Assembly (NCBI GenBank): GCA_035626475.1
Contig: DASPNP010000010.1
Location: forward strand, 62,001-126,000
DNA from: DASPKT01 sp035626475
Lineage (GTDB): Bacteria; Pseudomonadota; Alphaproteobacteria; Azospirillales; Azospirillaceae
Direction of reading: 5' to 3'
Length of the DNA: 64,000 bases
Positions 49,301-59,279 of the stretch are shown here, piece by piece; within the stretch, counting starts at the first letter, position 1, and each line of letters opens with the position of its first letter. Under the pieces are notes generated by a model. It made no database searches. It saw nothing but the letters and a program-made list of their open reading frames with translations, and had not been told where the DNA came from. Position numbers and translations under genes: made by a program.

Positions 49301-52300
49301 GGGCGGCGGCTGGGAGGCGACGGGGCTGAACCTGTCGACCCTGGACAACGGCACGCTGACCGCCACGGCCACCCTGTCCGGCACGGCGATCTCCGGCAGC
49401 AACACCGTCACCCACGACAAGTCGCCGCCGCGCATCTTCATCACCAGCAACAGCGTCATCAACCAGAACGGCAGCACCATCACCGGCACCAGCGAGCTGG
49501 CGGCGGGCAGCACCCTGACGGTGAAGATCACCCGGGCGGGCGTGGACGTCGAGGACGGGACCGAGACGGCCACCGTCACGGCGGGCGGCGCCTGGAGCTA
49601 CGCCAGCAGCCTCGCCAAGACCGTGGCCAAGAACGACGCGCTGGTCGTCGTCGTGTCCTCCACCGCGACCGACACCCACGGCAACTACGCGCTGGCGGCC
49701 CAGGACGACTTCACGGCGTCCAACGGCAACAAGGGCGGCAGCGGCGCGGTCACGATCAACACCATCGCCGGGGACAACAAGGTCGTCGCCAGCGAGATCA
49801 CCGGCGGCACCATCATCAGCGGCACCGTCACCTCCGGCCTGACGGCCGTGACGCTGGAGATCACCGACAGCCGCGGCGCCAGCAGCCTCTACCAGACCGG
49901 CACCATCACGGTCACCGGCACGACCTGGACGACGACGATCCCCGAGGCCACCATGCGCGGCTTCGTGAACGGCGACCTCACCATCCTCGCCACCGCCACC
50001 GACGCCAGCAACGAGGTGAAGAGCGTCGCCAAGGCGGAGCTGTCCCTGGCGCCGCCGGCGCTGACCATCACCGACAATGTTCCCGGCGCCGCCGACGGGC
50101 CGGTGACCTTCACCTTCACCTTCGCCGAGAGCGTCACCGGCTTCGCCGCCTCCGACGTGACGGTGACGGGCGGGACGGCCGGCGCGCTGAGCGGCTCCGG
50201 CACCACCTACACCATGACCGTGACGCCGGCCGCCAACAGCGCCGGCACCATCACGCTCGACGTCGCCGCCGCGGCCGCCACGGGCAGCATTTCCGGCCGC
50301 GGCAGCCTGGCCGGCACGGCCAGCCAGGTTTTCGACACGGTGGCCGGCAACATCGCCGCCCCGACCGTGACGGTGGAGGCCGACGGCCTCGCCACCGCCA
50401 CCCGGCCGATCATCAGCGGCACCACCAGCCTGGCGACGGGCGCCAGCATCGCCGTCACCATCGACCCGGACAACAATGCCGGGACCGCCAACTCGGTGAC
50501 CTACTCGGCCACGGTCGGCAGCGGCGGCGCCTGGAGTGTCGACACCGCCACCGCCGCCCCCACGGCCGGCACGGTGCCGACGGCGGGCTTCCTGCCCTAC
50601 GCCCTGGTCACCGCCATGGGCACCAACGCCTACGGCGCCAGCACGACGGCGACGGCGCTGAACGTCCCGTCGGTCACGCGGCAGCTGACCAACGACAGCA
50701 CGCCGCTGGTGGCCGGCACCTGGACCAGCTTCGGCTCCGACACGCTGGCGGTGCAGATCAACGGCGTCACCTACACCAGCGGCAACGGGCTGACGGTCGG
50801 CACCAACAGCTGGTCGGTGCAGGCCCCCGCCCTGGCCGACGGCACCTATTCCGTCACCGCCACGGCGACGCGCGGCGGCGCCAGCAAGACCGACGTCACC
50901 ACGGGCGAGCTGGTGGTCGACGCCACGCTGCCGGCCGTCGCCATCACCACGGCCCCGCTGGGCAAGGCGGCCAAGCCCATCATCACCGGCACCACGGACC
51001 TGCCCGACGGCACCGTCCTGACCATCACGCTGGACCCGGACAACAATGCCGGCACGGCCAACGACATCACCTACGTCACGGTGGCGGCCGGCGGCGGCTG
51101 GAGCGTCGACACCGCAACGGCGCTGCCGAGCGGCGGCACGCTGCCGGACGCCGGGCTGAACGGCACCGTCGGCGTGAAGGCGCAGGGCACCGACGCCGCC
51201 GGCAACACCGCCACGGACAGCCGGACGCTGACGGTGGACACCACCCTGCCGGTCATCGGCTTCACCACCAACCGCAGCACCCGCGACACCACGCCGGAGA
51301 TCACCGGCACCACCGACCTGCCGAACGGCACCGCGCTGACCATCACCGTCAACGGCACGGTCTACAACACGACGGTGCAGGCGGGCGGCACCTGGTCGGT
51401 CCAGGTGCCGGGCGCGCTGAACGGCACCGTCGCCCTGACCGCCACCGGCGTGGACGCCGCCGGCAACAGCGCCACGGCCACGACCAGCCTGATCATCGAC
51501 ACCTCCGCGCCGACGCTGCTGATCGCGGAGCCGATCGGCGACGGCAGCATCGACGGGACCGAGAACGGCGCCGTGCCCATCGGCGGGTCGGTGCAGGACA
51601 TCGACGACGCCAGCGTGCTCTCCGTCTCCATCACCGACGGCACGACCACCATCCTGGACAGCGCCACCGTCGCCGGCGGCGCCTGGGCCATCGACCCGCT
51701 GAACATCAAGGGCCTGGCCGCGGGCACCATCACGGTCAGCGCCACCTATCTCACGGTCGGCGGCGACATCGTGCGCGACACCGCCAGCTTCCAGCACACC
51801 CAGGCGAGCCCGCCGACGGACCCGACGCCGCCGGTCATCGACCTTGCGCCGACCAGCGACGACAGCGTCCACCGTACCTTCACTTCGACCACCACCGGCC
51901 TCAGCGGCACCGCCATCAGCCTGGACGACGGCACGGCTCAGGCGACGGTGACGGAGGCGTCCGACGCCCTGACCCAGCTGCGCATCACGGTCGGCGGCCT
52001 GGTGGACGGCACCTCGGAGAAGCTGCTGTTCGGCGCCGGCGCGGTGAACGCCTCGGGCGGCACGCTGGCCGGCGCCGTCGTCGGCGGCGTGACCGTCGAC
52101 GTGGCGCATGCCGGCTCGACCTTCACCGTCACCCGCACCGGCGGCGGCAACTTCACGGCCGCCCAGGTCCGCGACATCGTCCGCGCGCTGGAATACCGCA
52201 ACGACGCGGCCACCGTGTCGGGCGGCAGCCGGACCTTCACCTTCGCCACCACCGACGCGGCCGGCAATGCCTCGATCAACGCCACGGCGACCCTGGCGCT

Positions 52301-55300
52301 GACCGCGCCGGTGCTGAACACCGCGCCGACGCTCACCGCCACCGCGGCCAACCCGACCTATACCGAGGGCGGAACCGCCGCCGCGATCTTCACCGGCGCC
52401 GCCGCCAGCACGGTGGAGGGCGGCCAGAGCATCGCCAGCCTGAAGTTCACCATCTCCGGCGTGCAGGCCGGCGACCGGCTGGGGTTGGACGGCTCCAGCC
52501 TGGCCGTGACCGCCGACGCCAGCGGCACCACGGCCGGCGGCCGCACCTACGACATAGCCGTCGCCGGCGGCACCGCCACCGTGACCGTCACCGGCACCCT
52601 GACGACCGCCCAGGCCCAGGCGCTGGTCAACGGCCTGACCCTGTCGGCCAGCGGTACCCAGCCCAGTTCCGGCACCCGCACCGTCACCCTGACCGAGGTG
52701 AAGGACAATGGCGGCACGGCCAATGGCGGCGTCGACACCAGCGCGCTGGCCATCGCCTCCACCGTCGCCATGACGGACGTCGCCCCCGACATCGCCAACG
52801 CCACCCACGCCGTGGCCGAGGCGTCGGCCGTCGGCACGCTGGTCGGCACGGTCACCGCGGCCGACGACACCAACGGGCTCAGCTACGCCATCACCGGCGG
52901 CGACAATGGCGGGGTCTTCAGCATCGACGGTTCCGGCCAGATCAAGGTCGCGGGCACGCTGAACTTCGAGGGCACCGCCAGCTACACGCTGGTGGTCGAG
53001 ATCGACGACGAGGATGCCGACACCACCGCCGACGACACCGCCACCGTCACGGTGAACGTCACCAACGTCCAGCCCTCCACGCCGGCGGACACCGACGACG
53101 CCGCGAACAGCGTCGGCGAGGGCTCGGCCGCGAACACCGCCGTGGGCATCACCGCCGCCAGCACCGACCCGGCCGGCGGCACCATCACCTACAGCCTGTC
53201 CGACGATGCCGGCGGCCGCTTCCAGATCGGCGCCTCGACCGGCATCGTCACCGTCAAGAACGGCGCGCTGCTGAACGCGGCGAACGCCACCAGCCACGGC
53301 ATCACCGTGCAGGCCAGCGACGGGGTGCTCTCGCGCTCGCAGAACTTCACCATCGCGGTGGGCAACAGCGCCCCGACCACGCCGACCGACGGCGACGGCA
53401 CGGCGAACCGCGTGACCGAGGGCGCCGCCGCCAACACGGCGGTGGGCGTCACCGCCGCCGCCACCGACAATGGCGGCAGCGTCACCTACAGCCTCACCGA
53501 CGATGCCGGCGGGCGCTTCAAGATCAACGCGACGACGGGTGTCGTCACGGTGAACGACGCCTCGCTGCTGAACTTCGAGGCGGCGGCCAGCCACAGCATC
53601 ACGGTCCGGGCCAGCGACGGCGCGCTGCACAGCAGCCAGAGCTTCACCATCGACGTCGCCAACGCCGCGCCGGCCCAGCCCACGGACGGCAACGGCGCCA
53701 CCAACCAGGTGGCGGAGGGCGCGGCGGCCGGGACCACGGTCGGCCTCACCCTGGCGGCGACCGACCCGAACGGCGGCACCGTCACCTTCGCCCTGACCGA
53801 CGACGATGGCGGCCGCTTCCAGATCGATGCCGTGACCGGCGTCGTTTCGGTCGCGAACCAATCGCTGCTGGACTTCGAGGCCGGCGCCAGCCGCAGCATC
53901 AAGGCCGTGGCGAAGGACGCGTCCGGTACCGCCTCGGCCGAGCGGAGTTTCACCATCGCGCTCCTGGACCGGACGGAGATCAAGGCCGGCACCGCCCTGA
54001 CCGAGCCCGGCTCCTTCGCCACCGCCAACGATAGTGCGGGCGAGGCGACGGCGCTGTTCGACTTCACCATCGCCGAGGGCTCGGGCGACGGGCAGGGTTC
54101 CGCCGTCAGCAAGATCGTGCTGAGCACGGCCGGCGGCACCGCCACGACCGATCCGGCGCAGATCGTCTGGCGCCTGAACGGGCCGGGGGTGACCGACGCC
54201 GCCGGCACCTACGACGCCGCCGCCCAGACCATCACCTTCTCCGGCCTGGCCGCCACCATCGCCGACGGCGACGCCGCCACCTTCACGGTGGGCGGCTGGT
54301 ACACCGGCGGCGGCGTGGTGGACGGCAACACCGTGAAGCTGTCGCTGGCCGCCGGCGGCCTGACCCTGACCGGCACGGCCATCGCCGCCAGCCAGGCGCC
54401 GGTGACCAACGGCGCCGGCTTCACCACCGACGTTACCGCCACCAAGCTGGTCTTCACCTCGGAGCCGGCCGCCACGGTCACCAGCCGCGTCACCTTCGCC
54501 ACCCAGCCCGTGGTGCGCGCGACCGACGCGCTGGGCAACCGCGACAAGGACTTCGCCGCCAGCGTCGCGCTGACCGTCGGCGCCGGCACCGGCACCCTGC
54601 AGGGCACGGCCGAGGCGACCGCCGCCGCCGGTACCGCCACCTTCACCGGCCTGAGGCACGAGGCGACGGAGGACAAGCAGTCCTTCACCCTGACGGCCAA
54701 GGCGACGGGCCTGACCGACGCCGTCACCGGCACCATCACCTCCGACGTCGTGGCCGACCGCCTGGTCTTCAAGACCCAACCCGCCGTCTCCGATCTGCAG
54801 AGCGGCAAGGCGGCGACCTTCACCGCCACGCCCACCGTGGCGGCGGTGGATGCCGGCGGCGTCACCGACAAGGACTGGGCGACCGGCATCACCCTGACCG
54901 TCACCGGCCCCGCGGGCGCCGCCGTGCCGGGCACGGTCAACTCGATGAGCGGCACCGGCGACACCGACGGCGCCGCCGCGACCGTCACGCTCGCTCCGGG
55001 TCAGGGCAGCGCCGCCTATGCCGGCTTCGGCCTGACCTATACGGCGGCTGGAACCGCGCCGGACGACATCGTGCTGAAGGCCAGCTCCGGCGCGCTGACC
55101 GTCGCCTACAGCGACGCGCTCAAGGTCTCGACCGACAACACCCCGCCGTCGCTGGGCAATTTCGGCAACGCCATCACCTATGTCGAGAACGCGCCGGGCG
55201 CCGTGATCAACGCCAGCGCCACCGTGACCGACGCCCAGACCGGCGCCGGCACCATGCCGGGCGCGGTGCTGACCCTGGCACGCCAGGGTGCCCCCGACGG

Positions 55301-58300
55301 CCAGGACCTGTTCGGCCACAGCGGCACGCTGACGGCCCTGACCCAGGGCCAGGGCTTCAGCGTCGGCGGCACGGCTGTCGGCACGGTGACGCAGAACGGC
55401 GGCGGACGGCTGGTGCTGACCTTCAACGGCGACGCCACCACGGCGCTGATCCAGGAGACGCTGCGCCAGGTCACCTACGCCAACGCCAGCGATACCCCGC
55501 CGGCCAGCGTGACGCTGGAGGTCTCGCTGAACGACGCCAACCCGACGGATGCCGCCGACCCCGCCTACAAGGCGCCGGGCGGCGCCAAAACCGCCACCGC
55601 CACGACCACCGTCGCCATCACGCCGGTGAACGACGCGCCCGCCCTGTCGGCGCCCGCCACGCTCACCGTGGCGGAGGACGGGGCGGCCGGCGTGTCGATT
55701 TCCCTCTCCGACGTGGATGTCGGGGTGGCCGCCATGTCCGTCCAGCTTTCGGCCAGCAACGGCACCCTGTCGCTGGACGGCGGCACCGGCGGCTCCTCGT
55801 CGCTGACGCTGTCCGACTCGCAGGACCGGCTGGCCGCATTGCTGTCGGGGCTCACCTACAGGCCGAACGCCAACTATTCCGGCCCGGCGACCATCGCCGT
55901 TACCGTCTCCGACCTGGGAGGGACGGGCACCGGCGGCACCCGCACGGCCGGCGCCACCATCGCCGTGACGGTCACCCCGGTGAACGACCAGCCTACCGCC
56001 ATCATCGGCGGCACGGTCCCGGTGACGGAGGACGGGCCGGCCGTGACGCTGCCCGCCATCACCGTCGCCGATCCCGACGCCGGCGAGACCATCACCGTCA
56101 CCCTGAAGCTGGCCGACCCCGCCGCCGGCACGCTTTCCGCCACCACCGTCACCGGCACGGTGGCGGAGGTGAACGCGGCGCTGTCGGGCGTCAGCTTCAC
56201 GCCCGGCAAGGACCATGACCAGGACACGAGCGTGCTGGTCGAGGTGCGCGACAGCGGCCGCAACGGCACGACCCAGCCGGTCACCGGGTCCATCGCGCTG
56301 AAATTCACGCCGGTGAACGATCCGGTCACCGTGGCGGGCCTCGGCACCATCGTGAGCTACCGCGAGGATGGCGGCCCGGCGGCGATCGGCGGCCTGTCGG
56401 TGGCCGACGCCGACAAGGGCGAGACCGTCACCGTGACGCTGGGCCTGTCCGACGCCGCGGCCGGCAGCCTGTCCGCCACCAGCCTCAGCGGCACGGTGGC
56501 CGAGGTCAACGCCGCCCTGGCCGCCTTGACCTTCACCCCGGCCAAGGACGTGAACCGCGACCTGCAGCTGACCGTCTCGGCCATCGACAAGGGCGGCAAG
56601 GCCCCGGTCGCCGGCTCGGTCACGTTGAAGGGCACGCCGGTGAACGACGCGCCGCTGCTGACCGCGCCGGAGATCCTGGCCTACAAGCAGACCGACGGCA
56701 CCCTGTCGGTCGGCGGCATCGGCGTCGCCGACGTGGATGCGGGCGAGGTGCTGACGGTCACGCTGGCGCTGTCCGACGCCAAGGCCGGCAGCCTGTCCGC
56801 CACCACCGTCACCGGCACGGTGGCGGAGGTGAACGCGGCGCTGGGTGGCCTCACCTTCACGCCGAACAAGGACCACGTCCAGGACGGCACCCTGACCGTC
56901 ACCGTACGCGACGGCGGCAAGGACGGGGTGGGGCCGGTCTCCGCCACCGTCGCGCTGGACCTGACCACGGTGAACACCAACCCGCTCGTCGCGGGCCTGG
57001 GCGCCACGGTCGGCTTCACCGAGGATGCCGGCCCGGTGGCGCTGCCCGGGATCACCGTCACCGATCCCGACAAGGGCGACGTCGTCACCGCCACGCTCAG
57101 CCTCGCCGACGGCAAGGCCGGCGCCCTGTCCCTGACCTCGGTCAGCGGCACGGTGGAGGAGGTCAACGCCGCCCTGGCCGCCCTGACCTTCACCCCCGCC
57201 AAGGACCATGACCAGGACACCAGCGTCACGGTCGAGATCCGCGACAAGGAGGGCAAGGCCCCGGTCGCCGGCACCCTGACCCTGAAGGCGACGCCGGTGA
57301 ACGACCCGGTCCTGGTCGCGGGCGGCGGCACCGTCACCTACGCCCAGAGCGACGGTTCCGTGGCGCTGCCCGGGCTGACCGTGTCGGACGTGGACCGTGA
57401 CGAGCAGGTCACGGTGACGCTGAGCCTGACCGATCCCGCCGCCGGGACCCTGTCCGCCACCAGCCTCGCCGGCACGGTGGCGCAGGTGAACGCCGCGCTG
57501 GCGGGCCTGAGCTTCACGCCGAACAAGGACCACCGCACCGACTCCGCCATCACGGTCGAGGTCCGCGACGGGCTGGAGAACGGCACCGGCCCGGCCACCG
57601 CCGGCATCGCGCTGGACGTGGTGCCGCTGCCGACCGGCATCGCGCTCGGCGGCGACGGCGTCCTGGAGAACAGCACCGGCGTCGTCGCCACCCTGTCCGC
57701 CCTGGGCGCCGGGCCCGAGGCGCGGAGCTGGTCCATCGTCTCCGACCCCAGCGGCGCCTTCGCGGTGCAGGGCGGCCAGCTGGTGCAGACCAAGGCGCTG
57801 GACTTCGAGGCGGTGAAGAGCGTCGCGCTGCGCCTCGCCACCACCGACTCGCGGGGCCAGACCTTCGCCCAGGACGTCACCGTGGCGGTGCGCGACGTGA
57901 ACGAGGCCCCGGCCCCCACCGTCACCGCCGCCGACACCGCCGCCCAGGCCGGCCAGGCGGTCACCATCGCCGTGCCCGCCTTCACCGACCTGGACACCGG
58001 CGACGCCGTGGCGGTGACGGTCTCCGGCCCGTCCTGGCTCTCCTACAACGCGGCGGCCGGCACGCTCTCGGGCACGCCCGGCGCCGGCGATGTCGGCACC
58101 GCGACGGTCCAGGTCACCGGCACCGACAAGGGCGGGCTCACCGCCACCGTCGCCCTGCGCGTGACGGTCGCGGCGCCCCCCGTGGTCGTCCCGCCGCCGG
58201 TCATCACCCCGCCGCCGGCCCCGGCACCGGTCGTGGTGCCGACCGCTCCGACCGCGCCGGTCGTCGTGGCGCCGGTGGCCGACACGGCGCCTGTCGTCAT

Positions 58301-59228
58301 CGCCCCGGTGCCGGTCACGGCGGCGCCCGCCGTCACCGCCCCGGCGCTGACCGTCCCGGCGACGACGCCGGCCATCGCGCCCGTCGTGATCACCGCTCCG
58401 GCCCCGGCCGCGACGCCTGCTCCCGCGGCGGACGCCGGTGCCGCCGGCGCCGGGACCGCCGCCCGGCCCGGCCCGGCCGCCACCGGAACGCCCGCCGCCA
58501 CGGCACCGGCGCCCAGCACGGCCCTGCCGCCCAACGCCGCGACCACCGCCTCCGGCGGCAAGACCGGCCTGGTGACGGTGCTGCCGTCGGCCAACGCCGC
58601 GTCCCAGCCGCCCGCGCTGATGCTGGCGAACCCGCCGCCCGACCAGGCGGCGAAGGCCGGCGCGCTGTCCAGCTTCCAGCTGCCGAACGGCACCTTCCAG
58701 CACACGGCGGTCGACGCCATCGTCACCGTCACCGCGACCCAGGCCGACGGATCGCCGCTGCCCTCCTGGCTCACCTTCGACCCGCAGACCGGCACCTTCA
58801 AGGGCGACCCGCCGCCCGACGTCCAGGGCACGCTGCAGCTGAAGGTCACGGCCGAGGACAATGAGGGCCGCAAGGCCGAGGCGAAGTTCCGCCTGACGGT
58901 CGGCGAGAATGTCGAGCCCGGGGGCGAGGACGCCCCGGCCCGCCGCGACGGCGCCCCGGCCCAGGGCCAGGCTCCGCAGGGCCAAGCTCCGGAAGGCCAG
59001 GCGCCCGAGGGAGAGCCCGCCCAGCCGCAGCCCGCCATTCAGCCCCCCGCCGCTCCGGCCCAGGGCCAGCGCCAGACCGATGCCGCGCCCGCCGGCAAGC
59101 CGTCGCTGTCCGAGCAGATCCGCACGGCCGGCGGCGACGGGGTGATGGGGGAGGGGCTGGCGCTGCTCGCCGGCCTGCTCGAGGCCCTTTCCGGTCCCTC
59201 CGCCGGTCCCACAGATCATGCGGCCTGA
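46317..59228 (+). CDS. Giant adhesin-like protein with LEPR motif, DUF4347 and Ig/cadherin arrays, 4303 residues
   Basis: There is no Sec signal. The basic N-terminus carries LALEPRYMFDAA (residues 23-34), the 'LEPR..FDAA' motif seen at the start of many DUF4347 proteins. DUF4347 follows (about 95-255; IHVLGHADDGLMILGSG, LLYGCDLGAGAEG). Residues about 260-520 form a domain I cannot name (VVGVDANNDGRADIFLSVDG). Then come ~100-residue bacterial Ig-like repeats (to about 1840), cadherin-like repeats (about 2150-2560, VTAADDTNGLSYAI), and five near-identical 110-residue repeats (55980-57620). Further on are two dystroglycan-type cadherin domains separated by a Pro/Val/Thr/Ala linker, and a Gln/Pro/Gly-rich tail (QGQAPEGQAPEGE). 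No RTX block is seen. It heads an apparent five-gene operon with outer-membrane, adaptor and M50-protease-like genes, so it is the likely cargo of that system. A role in adhesion or biofilm is inferred. Confidence 0.85.
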   Translation: MKSRAKNSKNRKEQVNSKHKLSLALEPRYMFDAAAAVTAAHIAAEPAADPVNMAADTGIQADHALIDALLQAQAPAEEAPQTLPTAEAAGAPPVEIAFIDAAVPGADKLAAGLRPGIELVTLDPARDGLSQMAEALRGRTDIAAIHVLGHADDGLMILGSGAWDAAGLDARADDLAAIGRSLAAGGDILLYGCDLGAGAEGAAFLNRMADLTGADVAASTDATGAARLGGDWDLEAQRGTVESAGALTDGAAFDDLLTSPLDGASGWTPVLLAEPNNDSQAKSADTDLIGKSTHAVLYTRFSDNGTAATSDDTLSFRIRINNPTGASTFGGVAVVGVDANNDGRADIFLSVDGRNNGQVIRILDPGTGMNNSPNTTTTAPLPVGWLPNNGVYGFTASNYKAVAVSSTTDPQWDGTTDLGPDGDSDLFVSFSVPMADIATVLAKASPANRTGVVGPRGTAGIAGFTKDTSVRYIVMTQTQPGPLNGDIGGVNGGNGSTSTFAQLGATTALMTPSAPVAAGKGVSVAATIGDGNLSAAEDDSVTISGTATAEVAAGDWVKVTVSDGTNADVVRYVQVTAGKTWTASGVDLSSLNDSLPALSVKAELWTTGTAAGTKVAGSSGGSTTVLHDKTPPVVTVASIATAGTPVISGTSDLAAGSLVTVTVDPDNDSGTADSVVWRTTVGSGGAWSIDTASARPFSGTMASSGLTGSAKITATARDTAGNDGTGTGLNQPTVTALATVNPRPAISGTWTNIAGDVLTVKVGSGTTYTVGANLVVSGNSWTLTPAADLALGANEVVATVTRGGTSVTDSSSNEVTYAAGPTITITGGASVGSSALRPTIAGTSSVLNGTVILRLDPGNDGALSDAVTYSVATNGTGAWTLDTATAAAISGSAPANGFNGAVGVLATASTGAGSATAAQLLTVTQPTIAVSSIVTTASAGNAAAVLMTGDSVLNAAEDVSVKVTGTSTATAGSTVNLVVSDANGSRVTGTATVQAGGGWEATGLNLSTLDNGTLTATATLSGTAISGSNTVTHDKSPPRIFITSNSVINQNGSTITGTSELAAGSTLTVKITRAGVDVEDGTETATVTAGGAWSYASSLAKTVAKNDALVVVVSSTATDTHGNYALAAQDDFTASNGNKGGSGAVTINTIAGDNKVVASEITGGTIISGTVTSGLTAVTLEITDSRGASSLYQTGTITVTGTTWTTTIPEATMRGFVNGDLTILATATDASNEVKSVAKAELSLAPPALTITDNVPGAADGPVTFTFTFAESVTGFAASDVTVTGGTAGALSGSGTTYTMTVTPAANSAGTITLDVAAAAATGSISGRGSLAGTASQVFDTVAGNIAAPTVTVEADGLATATRPIISGTTSLATGASIAVTIDPDNNAGTANSVTYSATVGSGGAWSVDTATAAPTAGTVPTAGFLPYALVTAMGTNAYGASTTATALNVPSVTRQLTNDSTPLVAGTWTSFGSDTLAVQINGVTYTSGNGLTVGTNSWSVQAPALADGTYSVTATATRGGASKTDVTTGELVVDATLPAVAITTAPLGKAAKPIITGTTDLPDGTVLTITLDPDNNAGTANDITYVTVAAGGGWSVDTATALPSGGTLPDAGLNGTVGVKAQGTDAAGNTATDSRTLTVDTTLPVIGFTTNRSTRDTTPEITGTTDLPNGTALTITVNGTVYNTTVQAGGTWSVQVPGALNGTVALTATGVDAAGNSATATTSLIIDTSAPTLLIAEPIGDGSIDGTENGAVPIGGSVQDIDDASVLSVSITDGTTTILDSATVAGGAWAIDPLNIKGLAAGTITVSATYLTVGGDIVRDTASFQHTQASPPTDPTPPVIDLAPTSDDSVHRTFTSTTTGLSGTAISLDDGTAQATVTEASDALTQLRITVGGLVDGTSEKLLFGAGAVNASGGTLAGAVVGGVTVDVAHAGSTFTVTRTGGGNFTAAQVRDIVRALEYRNDAATVSGGSRTFTFATTDAAGNASINATATLALTAPVLNTAPTLTATAANPTYTEGGTAAAIFTGAAASTVEGGQSIASLKFTISGVQAGDRLGLDGSSLAVTADASGTTAGGRTYDIAVAGGTATVTVTGTLTTAQAQALVNGLTLSASGTQPSSGTRTVTLTEVKDNGGTANGGVDTSALAIASTVAMTDVAPDIANATHAVAEASAVGTLVGTVTAADDTNGLSYAITGGDNGGVFSIDGSGQIKVAGTLNFEGTASYTLVVEIDDEDADTTADDTATVTVNVTNVQPSTPADTDDAANSVGEGSAANTAVGITAASTDPAGGTITYSLSDDAGGRFQIGASTGIVTVKNGALLNAANATSHGITVQASDGVLSRSQNFTIAVGNSAPTTPTDGDGTANRVTEGAAANTAVGVTAAATDNGGSVTYSLTDDAGGRFKINATTGVVTVNDASLLNFEAAASHSITVRASDGALHSSQSFTIDVANAAPAQPTDGNGATNQVAEGAAAGTTVGLTLAATDPNGGTVTFALTDDDGGRFQIDAVTGVVSVANQSLLDFEAGASRSIKAVAKDASGTASAERSFTIALLDRTEIKAGTALTEPGSFATANDSAGEATALFDFTIAEGSGDGQGSAVSKIVLSTAGGTATTDPAQIVWRLNGPGVTDAAGTYDAAAQTITFSGLAATIADGDAATFTVGGWYTGGGVVDGNTVKLSLAAGGLTLTGTAIAASQAPVTNGAGFTTDVTATKLVFTSEPAATVTSRVTFATQPVVRATDALGNRDKDFAASVALTVGAGTGTLQGTAEATAAAGTATFTGLRHEATEDKQSFTLTAKATGLTDAVTGTITSDVVADRLVFKTQPAVSDLQSGKAATFTATPTVAAVDAGGVTDKDWATGITLTVTGPAGAAVPGTVNSMSGTGDTDGAAATVTLAPGQGSAAYAGFGLTYTAAGTAPDDIVLKASSGALTVAYSDALKVSTDNTPPSLGNFGNAITYVENAPGAVINASATVTDAQTGAGTMPGAVLTLARQGAPDGQDLFGHSGTLTALTQGQGFSVGGTAVGTVTQNGGGRLVLTFNGDATTALIQETLRQVTYANASDTPPASVTLEVSLNDANPTDAADPAYKAPGGAKTATATTTVAITPVNDAPALSAPATLTVAEDGAAGVSISLSDVDVGVAAMSVQLSASNGTLSLDGGTGGSSSLTLSDSQDRLAALLSGLTYRPNANYSGPATIAVTVSDLGGTGTGGTRTAGATIAVTVTPVNDQPTAIIGGTVPVTEDGPAVTLPAITVADPDAGETITVTLKLADPAAGTLSATTVTGTVAEVNAALSGVSFTPGKDHDQDTSVLVEVRDSGRNGTTQPVTGSIALKFTPVNDPVTVAGLGTIVSYREDGGPAAIGGLSVADADKGETVTVTLGLSDAAAGSLSATSLSGTVAEVNAALAALTFTPAKDVNRDLQLTVSAIDKGGKAPVAGSVTLKGTPVNDAPLLTAPEILAYKQTDGTLSVGGIGVADVDAGEVLTVTLALSDAKAGSLSATTVTGTVAEVNAALGGLTFTPNKDHVQDGTLTVTVRDGGKDGVGPVSATVALDLTTVNTNPLVAGLGATVGFTEDAGPVALPGITVTDPDKGDVVTATLSLADGKAGALSLTSVSGTVEEVNAALAALTFTPAKDHDQDTSVTVEIRDKEGKAPVAGTLTLKATPVNDPVLVAGGGTVTYAQSDGSVALPGLTVSDVDRDEQVTVTLSLTDPAAGTLSATSLAGTVAQVNAALAGLSFTPNKDHRTDSAITVEVRDGLENGTGPATAGIALDVVPLPTGIALGGDGVLENSTGVVATLSALGAGPEARSWSIVSDPSGAFAVQGGQLVQTKALDFEAVKSVALRLATTDSRGQTFAQDVTVAVRDVNEAPAPTVTAADTAAQAGQAVTIAVPAFTDLDTGDAVAVTVSGPSWLSYNAAAGTLSGTPGAGDVGTATVQVTGTDKGGLTATVALRVTVAAPPVVVPPPVITPPPAPAPVVVPTAPTAPVVVAPVADTAPVVIAPVPVTAAPAVTAPALTVPATTPAIAPVVITAPAPAATPAPAADAGAAGAGTAARPGPAATGTPAATAPAPSTALPPNAATTASGGKTGLVTVLPSANAASQPPALMLANPPPDQAAKAGALSSFQLPNGTFQHTAVDAIVTVTATQADGSPLPSWLTFDPQTGTFKGDPPPDVQGTLQLKVTAEDNEGRKAEAKFRLTVGENVEPGGEDAPARRDGAPAQGQAPQGQAPEGQAPEGEPAQPQPAIQPPAAPAQGQRQTDAAPAGKPSLSEQIRTAGGDGVMGEGLALLAGLLEALSGPSAGPTDHAA
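55980..57627 (+). repeat. Five tandem 330-nt repeats in the giant adhesin-like gene
   Basis: Junctions at about 55981, 56312, 56641, 56971 and 57298, almost exactly 330 nt (110 codons) apart, each opening with a (T)PVNDxP-like word. Shared inner text includes ATTVTGTVAEVNAAL and FTPAKDHDQDTSV. The copies are very similar at DNA level (CGGCACGGTGGCGGAGGTGA recurs), which suggests recent expansion and a tendency to vary in copy number. Confidence 0.85.
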
Positions 59229-59279
59229 TGACACCCATCCTTAAGCCCGACCAACCGACCATCCATTGAAACCGCAGAC

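Noticed and set aside
48555..59234. A 3559-codon open frame antisense to the adhesin-like gene.
   Set aside because: Its translation is low-complexity Gly/Arg/His/Asp sequence. The plus-strand frame has clear domains and normal codon bias.
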